From: Paraburkholderia tuberum STM678
Lineage (GTDB): Bacteria; Pseudomonadota; Gammaproteobacteria; Burkholderiales; Burkholderiaceae
Reading direction: 5' to 3'
Length of the DNA: 64,000 bases
NCBI RefSeq assembly: GCF_902833905.1
Contig: NZ_CADFGP010000010.1
Span: forward strand, 143,948-207,947
The translations under genes were made by a program, and so were the position numbers. Under the pieces are notes generated by a model. It did no database searches and was not told the DNA's origin. It worked only from the letters and a program-made list of their open reading frames with translations. Of the stretch, positions 1 through 8,227 are shown one piece after another (within the stretch, counting starts at the first letter, position 1; each line of letters opens with the position of its first letter).

Positions 1-182
1 AACGCCCGCAAGGGTGGAACTGGCGCCCGGACCGCCAGGCCACGCTGGAAGCGTGGCAGCAGAGCGAGGCCCATAATCGCGACTTCACGCCGCCGACGCC
101 GCGTGGCGATCTGCGCGGCGATATCGCCAGCAATGTGCGGGCTCGGCCCGATGCGCCGCGTGAGGATCAGCGGCGGCGTTGA
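1..182 (+). CDS. C-terminal fragment of an unidentified protein (cut by window start)
   Basis: Reading frame 3 is open from the first base to a TGA at 180-182 and gives about 59 hydrophilic residues rich in Arg, Asp and Pro (it contains WNWRPDRQATLEAWQQSE). The 5' part lies outside the window. I do not recognise the family. The composition is coding-like, and a strong terminator follows about 145 bases later, consistent with this being the end of a transcription unit. No function can be assigned. Confidence 0.5.
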   Translation, partial: RPQGWNWRPDRQATLEAWQQSEAHNRDFTPPTPRGDLRGDIASNVRARPDAPREDQRRR

Positions 183-553
183 TTTGCCAAGTCGTCGCTC
201 GGACGGCGCGTCGCGCGACGCGGTGCCCAGTATCTTGCATTGCGCACTTACGATCGGGGAACCACCGGACGCGGCACCAGTCTGACTCAACGCCATTAGC
301 ACAGCGTGGCAGTAGTAATTCCGGTATGCCCGTATCTTCGTGATACGGGCTTTTTTTCGCCCTCGAGGCGTTGATGGCATGAAAGGCGCGCAACGGCAAC
401 GACCTGCGCGGATCGCGTCGCCGCCTTGTCGATGGGAAGCCGAGATTCGCCCGCGGACGCGCACGGCGACCGGTCGACGTCAGCGACGGCCCGCCGAGGG
501 GCGACAGGCCCGGGCGGACAGTGACTCAGTTCAGGTAAGCGATGAACCTGGAG
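183..553. other. Intergenic stretch with one terminator, no gene seen
   Basis: Between the cut gene and the next gene end I find no frame with a plausible start, ribosome binding site and coding character. The only clear element is the rho-independent terminator at 328-357. Confidence 0.5.
328..357 (+). terminator. Rho-independent terminator
   Basis: Perfect 9-bp stem GCCCGTATC (328-336) / GATACGGGC (342-350), loop TTCGT, followed immediately by seven T (351-357). It is placed to terminate the transcript of the gene ending at 182. Confidence 0.9.
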
Positions 554-877
554 CTAAGATCTGACTTCGGCTGTCGCGGCGGACTGCGGTTCGGCCGCGC
601 CGAGAACATAATCGTTCATGCGTTGCGCTGTCCATGTGAGCAGACGCTCGTCGTGCTCGAGCCGCGCAAACTCCGCTTTGCCGCGTTCGGTGAGCACCGC
701 GATGTCGACGGGAGCATGAAAGCCTGGCGCCGGTGCGACGGTTCGCTGACGAACGGTGTCCATCAGCCCCAGCGCGCGAAGATATTGGAAGACACCCGGC
801 CTTCTGGCCCAGGGAACCTGACGATATTGCGCTCGCCGCAGCGCTTCAAGTACCGCTTCGTTGGAATACGTGGTCAT
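554..877 (-). CDS. Small hypothetical protein (107 aa)
   Basis: ATG at 877 preceded by a purine-rich stretch (AAGAAAGAAGTGAG) that can serve as ribosome binding site. The product is a charged, largely helical soluble protein without signal peptide or membrane segment: N-terminal TYSNEAVLEALRRAQYRQ, then a segment LTERGKAEFARLEHDERLL that resembles the recognition helix/wing of small winged-helix proteins (my impression only). The function is unknown. It stands alone, with flanking genes on the other strand. Confidence 0.6.
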   Translation of the reverse strand: MTTYSNEAVLEALRRAQYRQVPWARRPGVFQYLRALGLMDTVRQRTVAPAPGFHAPVDIAVLTERGKAEFARLEHDERLLTWTAQRMNDYVLGAAEPQSAATAEVRS

Positions 878-1073
878 CTCACTTCTTTCTTAAAGTGCAG
901 CTATGACACATTCATGCCCACGCGTCACTGCGCCACCGGCGACGCGCGTAGCACCCGCGCCTGGTCGGAAGCTCGCCGCCTGTCTGACGGCGGATTTCCG
1001 CCAGGTGCTGCCTGGTCTCGTTTTCGGAACCCCCGTCAGAACGGCATGTTAGCGTTCTCTCCATGAACCGACG

Positions 1074-1862
1074 ATGCAACCGCCGCGGCGCGATGGCAGG
1101 CCCGTGGATTTGTCCCGAAAGACATACGTTACCCCATTTAAATTGATTCTATTCACTTTATTAGCGCTTTTTTTTGCAGCAATCGTGCTATGGAAACGTG
1201 CGCGCCGGCCGCTCATCTTCTGCATGATCGCGCTGTTCTGGCTGCTCGCGGCCGGCTGGCTAACCGCGCCACTGCTCGATCTGGCGCAGCCGCAACGACA
1301 GAGCGCCACGGCCGCCACCTTCGCGCCACGCACCGCGATCATCCTGCTCGGCGGCGGCACGGTCTACGACCACGACCATGTGCTGGTGCCACCGCGCGAC
1401 GTACTCTCGCGCATCGAGGTCAGCGCGCAGAACTACGCGGCCTGCAAGCGCACGGCGAGCACGTGCCGGGTGATCGTCAGCGGCGGCAATCCGCAGCGGC
1501 ATAGCGCGACCGAAGCCGACACCTACCTGCCCTATCTGCTGCGTCAGCAGGTGGCGCGCTCGGACATCGTGCTCGAGCAAAGCAGCCGCACGACCTATGA
1601 GAACGCGCGCAACGTCTCAGTTATTGTCGGTCAATCACATTACGACACGTTGATACTCGTCACCTCCGCGTATCAGATGCCGCGTGCGCTGCTCGATTTT
1701 CAGCGCTTCGGCGTCGAGCCGCAGCCGCAGATTTCGAGCGCGCGGCGCGCGCGGATCGGCGTGCTGCCGCGCTTCGCCAATCTCGTGGCCGCGGAGATAG
1801 CGTTGCATGAGCTAATCGGCCTCGCGCAATTTCACCTGTATCGCGCGATCGGCTGGTTCTGA
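1074..1862 (+). CDS. YdcF/ElyC-type DUF218 membrane protein
   Basis: 262 aa. Two N-terminal hydrophobic segments (about residues 21-40 and 46-65) are followed by a DUF218 domain: TAIILLGGGTVYD (about 87-99), VIVSGGNP (about 133-140) and an SRTTYENARN motif (about 170-179), then DTLILVTSAYQMPRAL. These are the hallmark motifs of the SanA/YdcF/ElyC family, linked in enterobacteria to envelope integrity and lipid-carrier homeostasis. The start is uncertain: the ATG at 1074 lacks a clear ribosome binding site, and a later start before the first membrane segment is possible. Monocistronic; the substrate is unknown. Confidence 0.8.
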   Translation: MQPPRRDGRPVDLSRKTYVTPFKLILFTLLALFFAAIVLWKRARRPLIFCMIALFWLLAAGWLTAPLLDLAQPQRQSATAATFAPRTAIILLGGGTVYDHDHVLVPPRDVLSRIEVSAQNYAACKRTASTCRVIVSGGNPQRHSATEADTYLPYLLRQQVARSDIVLEQSSRTTYENARNVSVIVGQSHYDTLILVTSAYQMPRALLDFQRFGVEPQPQISSARRARIGVLPRFANLVAAEIALHELIGLAQFHLYRAIGWF

Positions 1863-2061
1863 CGAACGATGTAGGCCGCTGCGCTCTCGCACTCGAGGAC
1901 GTCGCGGTTTATTCGACCAGCGTCCAGTTATTACAAAACGTAACAAGTGTTGAGCGCGGTTACAAAGCCATCGGCTAGAGAAGAGTTTGCTCGATAGAAT
2001 GCATTGTCTTTCCCACTGGACAGGCAATACTCGGGTCCACCACCATTCTACGGAGGTAACG

Positions 2062-2301
2062 ATGAAGAAAGTGTCCATGGCGATCCTGGTTTCCTTGTGT
2101 GCCGCAGCCGGCGCGGCTCACGCGCAGGACAACGGCATCACGACGAGCACCGATCCGGCGAAGGCCGCCGACGTCGAGCAGCGTGCGCAAGATTTGCAAA
2201 ACCGCGAGCAGTCGATGGGAAGCGCACCGGCCGCGCCGGCCAAGCATCACAAGATGGCTCCGCATCATCCGAAGAAGGGTGCCGACGCGTCGGGCACCTG
2301 A
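2062..2301 (+). CDS. Small secreted protein (79 aa)
   Basis: ATG at 2062 with GGAGGT at 2052-2057, which decides this start over upstream in-frame codons. Residues 1-22 form a typical Sec signal peptide (MKKVSMAILVSLCAAAGAAHA) with AHA|QD cleavage. The mature part is short, Lys/His/Pro rich and disordered (APAKHHKMAPHHPKKG). A rho-independent terminator follows, so it is a complete transcription unit. Similar small His/Lys-rich periplasmic proteins are common in Burkholderiaceae; I cannot name a function. The histidines could bind metal (inference). Confidence 0.75.
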   Translation: MKKVSMAILVSLCAAAGAAHAQDNGITTSTDPAKAADVEQRAQDLQNREQSMGSAPAAPAKHHKMAPHHPKKGADASGT

Positions 2302-2343
2302 ACGACTTCGCGGATCTCGCCTCGCGGCCTCGTCGTGAAGGTG

Positions 2344-2383
2344 AAAAAGCCGAAGCTGGCAGCGCCGGTTTCGGCTTTTTTTA
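2344..2383 (+). terminator. Rho-independent terminator
   Basis: Stem AAAAAGCCGAA (2344-2354) / TTCGGCTTTTT (2370-2380) with a 15-nt loop and trailing T residues, about 45 bases after the small secreted protein gene. The A/T symmetry would let it work in both directions. Confidence 0.85.
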
Positions 2384-2536
2384 TTTGTGCGACCCGCTCG
2401 CTGTTGGCAAGGCACTCCGAGCGCGCACCGGCCCGGCAAGCCGCCGGCGCTCTGCTCTCTGTATGCTAAAGTCGCGCACCGACCGGCGAGCCGCCGGCAT
2501 CCCCTAACCCGTGCGCACCCTGGTGCGGAGGACAGC

Positions 2537-2794
2537 ATGAGCAACATCCAGCTTGATATCGAATGGACCGAAGCAGCATCTCGCAAGATCGAAAAACTGA
2601 TGCCGCGTGGCGGTCAGGAAGCGTACCTCGCGCTGCCGCCTGTCGAATGCCTGCCGATGGAAGGCGACGTGCTGTTTCTCGGCCCGGCTGGCAAGCAGGA
2701 GCCGTTCATTGTCGCGGAGCGCCAGTATCACCATGACGGCGACGCCGACTGGACCATCATCCTGATTCTCGATGTCCCGCAAGCAACCCACTGA
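2537..2794 (+). CDS. Conserved-type small hypothetical protein (85 aa)
   Basis: ATG at 2537 preceded by GCGGAGGAC (2525-2533), a good ribosome binding site. The product is acidic, soluble and starts MSNIQLDIEWTEAAS; the C-terminal half has a beta-rich look (EGDVLFLGP, PFIVAERQY, WTIILILDVP) suggestive of a small beta-barrel. It has no signal peptide, membrane segment or known motif. Monocistronic. I do not recognise the family. Confidence 0.7.
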   Translation: MSNIQLDIEWTEAASRKIEKLMPRGGQEAYLALPPVECLPMEGDVLFLGPAGKQEPFIVAERQYHHDGDADWTIILILDVPQATH

Positions 2795-2874
2795 TCGCTG
2801 ACGGCGCGCCGGCGGCCTCGGGGCCGCCCCACCTGTCCAGCGTGTCCGCGCGCCGCTGACGCCGGCGCCCGAAT

Positions 2875-3048
2875 TCAGGCGATCTTCGACACCACGCGAA
2901 TCTCCGCGTGCTCGATCCAATCCGCGGCCGCCTTCTTACAAGCCTGGATATGCGCGGATTTCGCATGCGCCGCGAGCGCATCCTGGCTTTCCCACCGCTC
3001 GATGAACACGAACCGGCGCGGCTCCTGCACGTCGCGCCAGAATCCGCC
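2875..3048 (-). pseudogene. Remnant of an antibiotic biosynthesis monooxygenase (ABM/YgiN-type) gene
   Basis: Reading leftward from about 3048 to the TGA at 2877-2875 gives FWRDVQEPRRFVFIERWES followed by QDALAAHAKSAHIQACKKAA and VVSKIA. This is the typical second half of ABM-domain (YgiN-like) proteins: a beta strand with FIERWES, then the LAAHxxSxHI helix. The N-terminal half is absent: upstream in this frame are low-complexity Gly residues and then an in-frame stop. I see no start codon or ribosome binding site. It is a decayed fragment; intact ABM genes are about 95-110 codons. Confidence 0.7.
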
Positions 3049-3504
3049 CGGCAGAGCAGTGCCAAGCCCGCCGCCCGAATGGCCGCATCAGCGCCTACAG
3101 CGGCACTAGCACGTGAGCACCGTCGGCCTGGAGTTTGGCGGGCGACCACCGGGCGCCCTGCTACCCTCGGCGTGGTACGGTAACTCATTGCGATTGGGAA
3201 TCGGTGTCGCGCGTGGCAAGCGCGCGGGACGCTCCGACGCATTACCGCAACGGATTGCCGCACGGCCGTAGGCAGTCGTTTTGCAGACAATTTTCGCGCC
3301 CATGCGTTTGTGATAACCCGCACATTGCCGCGCGCTGCAAACTGCTAGACTCATTTTGACCAATTCGCCGGAGTCCAGCGTGGCTGGCACCGCCCTCCGT
3401 GTTCGCGGGACGCATTCGTTTCGTTCCGGCGACGCTCCGGGTGTGCGAGCGCTACGCGCCGAATGGGTTTGCGTGCCCCTTCATTCCCTTGCCGCAACGA
3501 TCCC
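3049..3504. other. Intergenic stretch, no gene seen
   Basis: No supported gene lies between the ABM remnant and the EAL gene. The N-terminal half of the ABM gene is not recognisable in other frames. The last part presumably carries the promoter of the EAL gene, but I could not pick a convincing -35/-10 pair. Confidence 0.4.
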
Positions 3505-4824
3505 ATGTCAGCTTTCATGCCCGCTTCTATGCCATCCGTCAGCGAATTGACCGTGAGCGGCCTGCTCCCGCACCTGGTCCGCGGCGAGTCGGGCTGGACC
3601 GCGACCTGGCGCGCGTTGACATTGCACAGCGTGTTCCAGCCGGTGCTGTCGGTCACGCATCAGTGCGTGGTCGGCTACGAGGGGCTGTTGCGCGCGTTCG
3701 ATCCGGTCGGTCTGCCCGTCTCGCCCGAAGTATTGTTCTCCGGCACGCGCTCGGCCGCCGAAGCGCGCGAACTCGATCGCATCGCGCGCTGCCTGCATGT
3801 GGCGAACTTCATGGAGCAAGGCATCAGCACCGGATGGCTGTTTCTGAACACGCGCCCGCAGGTGTTCGAAACCGGCTGGCCGCAGCGCGCTTTCATCGAC
3901 GAGTTGTCCGCGCATTTCGGGCTGCCGCAGGAGCGCATCGTGATCGAAGTGCTCGAGCAGCCCGCCGACGATGAATCCGCCGTCGCCAGCATGCTCGCCG
4001 CCTCGCAGCCGCGCGATTTTCTGATCGCGATCGACGACTTCGGCACCGGCTTCTCGAACTTCGATCGCGTGTGGCGCTTCCGCCCCGACATCGTCAAACT
4101 CGACCGTTCGCTCGTCGCGCGCGCGGGCAAGCGCGAGGGCGACGAATCGATGATCAGCCATCTGATCGCGATGCTCCATCAGTCGGGCACGCTCGTGCTC
4201 GCCGAAGGCGTCGAAACCGATGAAGAGCTGATGATCCTGATGCAGGCCGACGTCGATTTCGTGCAGGGGTTCTGGTTCGGTCAGCCAAAGAGCAGCGTGC
4301 TGGCCGCCTGCACGAAGGTGCCTGAGCTCGTCGCGTCGATCTGGAGCAAGTTCGCCGAATACGAGCGTGCGAACGCCGGCCACCAGCGGCTCGGGTTCGA
4401 GGGCTTCGCGGAAGCGGTGCTGGCCGCCGCCGACACCTACAAGGCGACCGGTGACCTCGAACAGGCCGCGCAAAAGGTCTGGCATCTGCCCGAAGCGCGC
4501 CGCGTGTTCCTCACCGACGGCCTGGGCGAGCAGACCCAGCCTTCGGTGACGGCGGCGTCGGTCCCGCCGCCTCCGAAGCGGCTCGCGCCGCTCTATACGG
4601 AGACGCGCAGCAACTGGTCGCGTCGCGCGTATTTCCGGCACGCGCTCGCGGCGCCAGGCCGCGTCGCGATGATGGGGCCGCATTATTCGCTCGCCGATGG
4701 TCAGGACTGCTACACCGCGGCGATCGCGTTCGAGCGCGACGGCACGCACGTGCTGTGCGTCGACTTCGTGCCGGAGGCGTCGCCGCCGGATGTGCGCACC
4801 GGCAGACGCGGCGCGAGACGTTAG
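3505..4824 (+). CDS. EAL-domain c-di-GMP phosphodiesterase with C-terminal sensory domain
   Basis: About 439 aa. The N-terminal EAL domain (about 40-285) keeps the metal and catalytic residues: the signature is EGL instead of EAL (GYEGLLRAF, about 57-65), followed by the Asn in FLNTRP, the Glu in IVIEVLEQ, IDDFGTGFSNFD, the Lys in DIVKLDRSL, LAEGVET and VQGFWFG. It should therefore hydrolyse c-di-GMP to pGpG. The C-terminal part (about 300-430) has VFLTDGLGEQ, ETRSNWSRRAYFRHAL and GPHYSLADGQDCYTAAIAF, matching the PAS/Cache-like domain found behind EAL in YkuI-type proteins. No membrane segment, so cytoplasmic. The start is uncertain (ATG at 3505, or 3463); neither has a clear ribosome binding site. 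Convergent with arfB. Confidence 0.88.
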   Translation: MSAFMPASMPSVSELTVSGLLPHLVRGESGWTATWRALTLHSVFQPVLSVTHQCVVGYEGLLRAFDPVGLPVSPEVLFSGTRSAAEARELDRIARCLHVANFMEQGISTGWLFLNTRPQVFETGWPQRAFIDELSAHFGLPQERIVIEVLEQPADDESAVASMLAASQPRDFLIAIDDFGTGFSNFDRVWRFRPDIVKLDRSLVARAGKREGDESMISHLIAMLHQSGTLVLAEGVETDEELMILMQADVDFVQGFWFGQPKSSVLAACTKVPELVASIWSKFAEYERANAGHQRLGFEGFAEAVLAAADTYKATGDLEQAAQKVWHLPEARRVFLTDGLGEQTQPSVTAASVPPPPKRLAPLYTETRSNWSRRAYFRHALAAPGRVAMMGPHYSLADGQDCYTAAIAFERDGTHVLCVDFVPEASPPDVRTGRRGARR

Positions 4825-4836
4825 CGACCCACGCCG

Positions 4837-5241
4837 CTACTCGTGCATGCGGCCGCGCCCCGACTTGACCTCGCTGCGCCTGGCCTTACTGTCGAGCCGC
4901 CGCAGGTTCGACGCGCGGGTCGGCCGCGTCGCGACCCGATGCTTGCGGGTCACGCTGACGCTTTCGATCAGTTCATCGAGCCGCGCGAGCGCCGCCGCGC
5001 GGTTCATCTCCTGGGTCCGATGCTCCTGCGCCTTGATGATCACGACGCCGTCGCGCGTGAGCCGGTGGTCGGACAGCGCGAGCAGACGCATCTTCAGCAC
5101 TTCCGGCAGCGACGAGGCGCGCACGTCGAAACGCAGATGGATCGCGCTCGACACCTTGTTGACGTTCTGACCACCCGCCCCCTGCGCGCGCACGGCGGTC
5201 AATTCGATTTCGTTGGGCGGGACCGGATAGCGGGATGTCAT
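4837..5241 (-). CDS. arfB: Peptidyl-tRNA hydrolase ArfB (ribosome rescue)
   Basis: 134 aa, the usual size for ArfB/YaeJ. The N-terminal domain carries the GGQ motif ([18 protein letters not shown], Gly-Gly-Gln at 23-25), which hydrolyses peptidyl-tRNA on stalled ribosomes. The C-terminal tail is strongly basic ([21 protein letters not shown] ... KSGRGRMHE), as needed to insert into the empty mRNA channel. Absence of codon-recognition domains separates it from RF1/RF2. It ends 13 bases from the EAL gene, tail to tail. Confidence 0.93.
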   Translation of the reverse strand: MTSRYPVPPNEIELTAVRAQGAGGQNVNKVSSAIHLRFDVRASSLPEVLKMRLLALSDHRLTRDGVVIIKAQEHRTQEMNRAAALARLDELIESVSVTRKHRVATRPTRASNLRRLDSKARRSEVKSGRGRMHE

Positions 5242-5430
5242 GGGTGGTCGGGAAGGAAGATGCGTCAGTGTACAAGCGCTCGACGCGAAATGCCCAAACT
5301 CGCGGGAAGGCGGCGGAGCGCCCGGTGCGGCGCCCGGCGGCGCCGGCTCGCGAACGCTACGAAAAAAACCATTTGCGTCGGCCCGACCGGTTCATCGATA
5401 CTGGTTCTTTCGCTTACGGCGTAAATTCAT

Positions 5431-6072
5431 ATGAAAATCCGTCCCGGTTTCGTGCTCGAACTGGCCGTCAACTTTCTGCTGCCGTGGCTTGCTTACCGGC
5501 TCGCGTTGCCGCGGGTCGGCGAGACCGGCGCGCTAATCGCGTCCGCCGTGCCGCCGCTCGTGTGGAGCGCGATCGAGCTCGCGCGCTTCAGGCGCGTCGA
5601 TGCGCTCAGCGTGATGGTGGTGGCGGGCATCGTGCTGTCGGTCGCGGCCATGGCGCTCGGGGGCAGTCCGCGCATGCTGCTGTTGCGCGAGTCGCTGGTG
5701 TCCGGCGCGGTCGGCGTCGTGTTCCTGCTGTCACTGCCGATGCGTCGTCCTCTGATCTTCTACCTCGCGCGCGCGACGGTCGCGCGCGAAATGGAAGGCG
5801 GCGCCGCGCATTTCGAGGCGCTATGGCGCGAGCGCCCCGGTCTCGCCACCGCGATGCGAACCATGACGCTCGTGTGGGGCATCGGGCTGACCGCCGAAAC
5901 CGCGCTACGCGCGTGGATGGCGCTGACGTGGCCGATCGAACGCTTCCTCGTCGTGTCGCCGTTTATCGGCTACGGCATCTACGCGGGACTCGCGCTGTGG
6001 ACACTGTGGTATCGCAGGACGATGCGCAGCCGCGTCGAGGCCATCGAGCGGGCGAGCGGGGTTGCCGGTTGA
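5431..6072 (+). CDS. VC0807-family inner-membrane protein
   Basis: 213 aa with about five to six hydrophobic segments (MKIRPGFVLELAVNFLLPWLAY; ALIASAVPPLVWSAIEL; SVMVVAGIVLSVAAMAL; VFLLSLPMRRPLIFYLA; TLVWGIGLTAETALRAW; FIGYGIYAGLALWTLWY). The conserved stretch SLPMRRPLIFYLARA, a glutamate-rich loop and the overall arrangement match the VC0807/DUF3159-like family of uncharacterised membrane proteins. It ends 56 bases before the convergent recD. The biological role is unknown. Confidence 0.75.
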   Translation: MKIRPGFVLELAVNFLLPWLAYRLALPRVGETGALIASAVPPLVWSAIELARFRRVDALSVMVVAGIVLSVAAMALGGSPRMLLLRESLVSGAVGVVFLLSLPMRRPLIFYLARATVAREMEGGAAHFEALWRERPGLATAMRTMTLVWGIGLTAETALRAWMALTWPIERFLVVSPFIGYGIYAGLALWTLWYRRTMRSRVEAIERASGVAG

Positions 6073-6127
6073 GCGCCGCTCGCACCACAAGTCCGCCACT
6101 TCGCTCTTTCTGCCTGCTGCCGCGCGA

Positions 6128-8227
6128 TCAACGCGATGCTTCGGCAATCCGCGCGGCCAGCCCCGAATCACGCTGCGTCGGCGTCGCGATCGCCTGCGCG
6201 AGCACGGCTCGCGCGCCGATCACCTCGACACGTTCGCGCGCGCGAGTAATCGCCGTATACACGAGCTCACGCGACAACACCCGGCTGAACGCCGACGGCA
6301 GCACCAGCACCGCTTGCTCGAACTCCGAACCTTGCGACTTGTGGACCGTCAGCGCGAACGCGGTGTCGTGCGGCGGCAGCGCGGCCGGCGACACCGCGCG
6401 CACACCGCCGTCGCCGGTGCGGAAGTACACGCGCAGCGCGCCGCCCGCGCCCGGCAGCGCAATGCCGATGTCGCCATTGAACAGACCCAGCGCGTAATCG
6501 TTGCGCGTCACCATCACCGGACGTCCGGCAAACCACTGCGCGCCGACCGCGAGCGTGACGCCCGCGGCGCGGCGCACCTCAGCCGCCATCGCCGCGTTGA
6601 CCTGATCGACGCCACGAGGTCCGAGCCGCGTCGCACAGAGGATGCGGAAGCGGTTGAGCGCGTCGAAGAGCGGCACTGGATCGGGCGTATCGACGGCGAG
6701 CGCCCTGGCAAGCGCGTCGGCGTACGGCGCGAAGCCCCCGGCAAGTCTTGCGGTGGTGCGCTCGGCCAGCGTCGTGTGAGCGTCCTCGTGCAGCGCCGCG
6801 GCGCAGACCTCGGTCGGGTCGATCTGCAATACGTCGAGCGCCGCGCTCGGTGAGCCGTTGCGAATCGCGACGGACAAACGGCCGATCGGCGACTCGAGGC
6901 CGAACCGGTAGTTGCGCTCGAGCCAGACGACGCAGTCCGCGAGCGGGTTGCGTTCGATCGCCGATCGCTTATCGCGATCCGCCTGCTCGCCAGTCGCCGA
7001 TGTCACGCCGTCACCGAACGGATCGCCCGACGCGGGTGGCTCGAAGGTTTGCGGCGTCTCGGGCGGCGCAAATACATCGTCCAAAGGTGCTTCATCGACT
7101 TCACGCAACGCGCGCGGCAAAGCCCGCGCGAGCCGCGCCTCGTCGATGTCGAGCGCCTGCGCGACCCATTGCAATCCGCGCGCGCTCAACGCCGGCCGCG
7201 CGCTGAGTTCGGCGAACACCGCGCCGGCTTCGACCGCGGCGAGCTGGTCCTTGTCACCGAGCATCACGAGCCGCGTTTGCGGCCCGATCGCGTCGAGCAG
7301 ATGCGTGGCCATCGCCACGTCGATCATCGACGCCTCGTCGATCACGACCACGTCATACGGCAACGGATTATCGCGATGATGCCGGAAGCGCCCGCCCGGC
7401 CCCGACCCCAGCAAGCGATGCAGCGTGTACGACGTCTGCGGCAAACGCGCGGCGAGTTCGGGCGGCAGCTCGCCCGCGCGCGCGAGCAACGCTTCCTGCA
7501 TCCGTTGCGCCGCCTTGCCGGTCGGCGCCGCCAGCGCGATGCGCAAATCGGCCCGCGCATCGAGCAGACACGCAAGCACGCCGACCACGGTCGTGGTCTT
7601 GCCGGTTCCCGGGCCGCCGCTGACGATCGTCAGCCGCCCCGACAGCGCCATCACGGCCGCGACGCGTTGCCAGTCGACGTCGTCGTCTCGCGGCGGACCG
7701 AAGTAGCGCAGCAGGCGTTCGCGCAAAGCGGCGGGGGCGGTGTCGGCGTCGGCCTTCGCGGTGCTCGCCTCGCCCGTCGCATGCGCGACCAGGGCGTGGG
7801 CCAGGCGCCGCTCGTAGTCGTAGTAGCGCGCGAGATAGAGACGCCCCTGCGCGTCGATCACGAGCGGGCGCAACGCCGCCGCGCCCGCCGCGCCCGCCGC
7901 GTCCGCTGCGCCCTCGCTTGCCATGCCGCTCGCGAGCAGCGCCGCGCGCACTTCGGCGCTCGACGCGTCGAAGCGGCGCGCGAGCGTCGCGAGCGGCACG
8001 CACACGTGCCCTTCGGCGGTCGCGCGGCTCGCGGCGAAGGCGCCGCGCGCGGCCCACTTCACCACCTCGGTCGATGCGCCACCGCGCCGCGCGAGCATGC
8101 CGATACGGCGCGCGAACCCTTCGGCCAGCGCGATGCTGAAATCGGCCGGTGCGGGCAGGTTGACGCCGATGTCTTCGAGGCCGAGCGGCGCGGCCGCACG
8201 CTCGTCAAGCGTGCCGAGCGTGCTCAT
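6128..8227 (-). CDS. recD: Exodeoxyribonuclease V subunit alpha, RecD helicase
   Basis: 699 aa from the ATG at 8227, which overlaps the recB stop codon as ATGA and fixes the start. RecD is the fast 5'-3' SF1B helicase of RecBCD. Motifs in order: Walker A SGGPGTGKTTT (about 231-241), APTGKAAQRM, Walker B VVIDEASMID, motif III LVMLGDKDQLAAVEAG, then FALTVHKSQGSEF and LVYTAITRARERVEVIG near the C-terminus (motifs V and VI). Compared with E. coli RecD (608 aa) it is longer, mainly from Ala-rich linkers and an insertion between motif III and the ERNYRF region (APPETPQTFEPPASG...). Last gene of the recC-recB-recD operon. Confidence 0.96.
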   Translation of the reverse strand: MSTLGTLDERAAAPLGLEDIGVNLPAPADFSIALAEGFARRIGMLARRGGASTEVVKWAARGAFAASRATAEGHVCVPLATLARRFDASSAEVRAALLASGMASEGAADAAGAAGAAALRPLVIDAQGRLYLARYYDYERRLAHALVAHATGEASTAKADADTAPAALRERLLRYFGPPRDDDVDWQRVAAVMALSGRLTIVSGGPGTGKTTTVVGVLACLLDARADLRIALAAPTGKAAQRMQEALLARAGELPPELAARLPQTSYTLHRLLGSGPGGRFRHHRDNPLPYDVVVIDEASMIDVAMATHLLDAIGPQTRLVMLGDKDQLAAVEAGAVFAELSARPALSARGLQWVAQALDIDEARLARALPRALREVDEAPLDDVFAPPETPQTFEPPASGDPFGDGVTSATGEQADRDKRSAIERNPLADCVVWLERNYRFGLESPIGRLSVAIRNGSPSAALDVLQIDPTEVCAAALHEDAHTTLAERTTARLAGGFAPYADALARALAVDTPDPVPLFDALNRFRILCATRLGPRGVDQVNAAMAAEVRRAAGVTLAVGAQWFAGRPVMVTRNDYALGLFNGDIGIALPGAGGALRVYFRTGDGGVRAVSPAALPPHDTAFALTVHKSQGSEFEQAVLVLPSAFSRVLSRELVYTAITRARERVEVIGARAVLAQAIATPTQRDSGLAARIAEASR

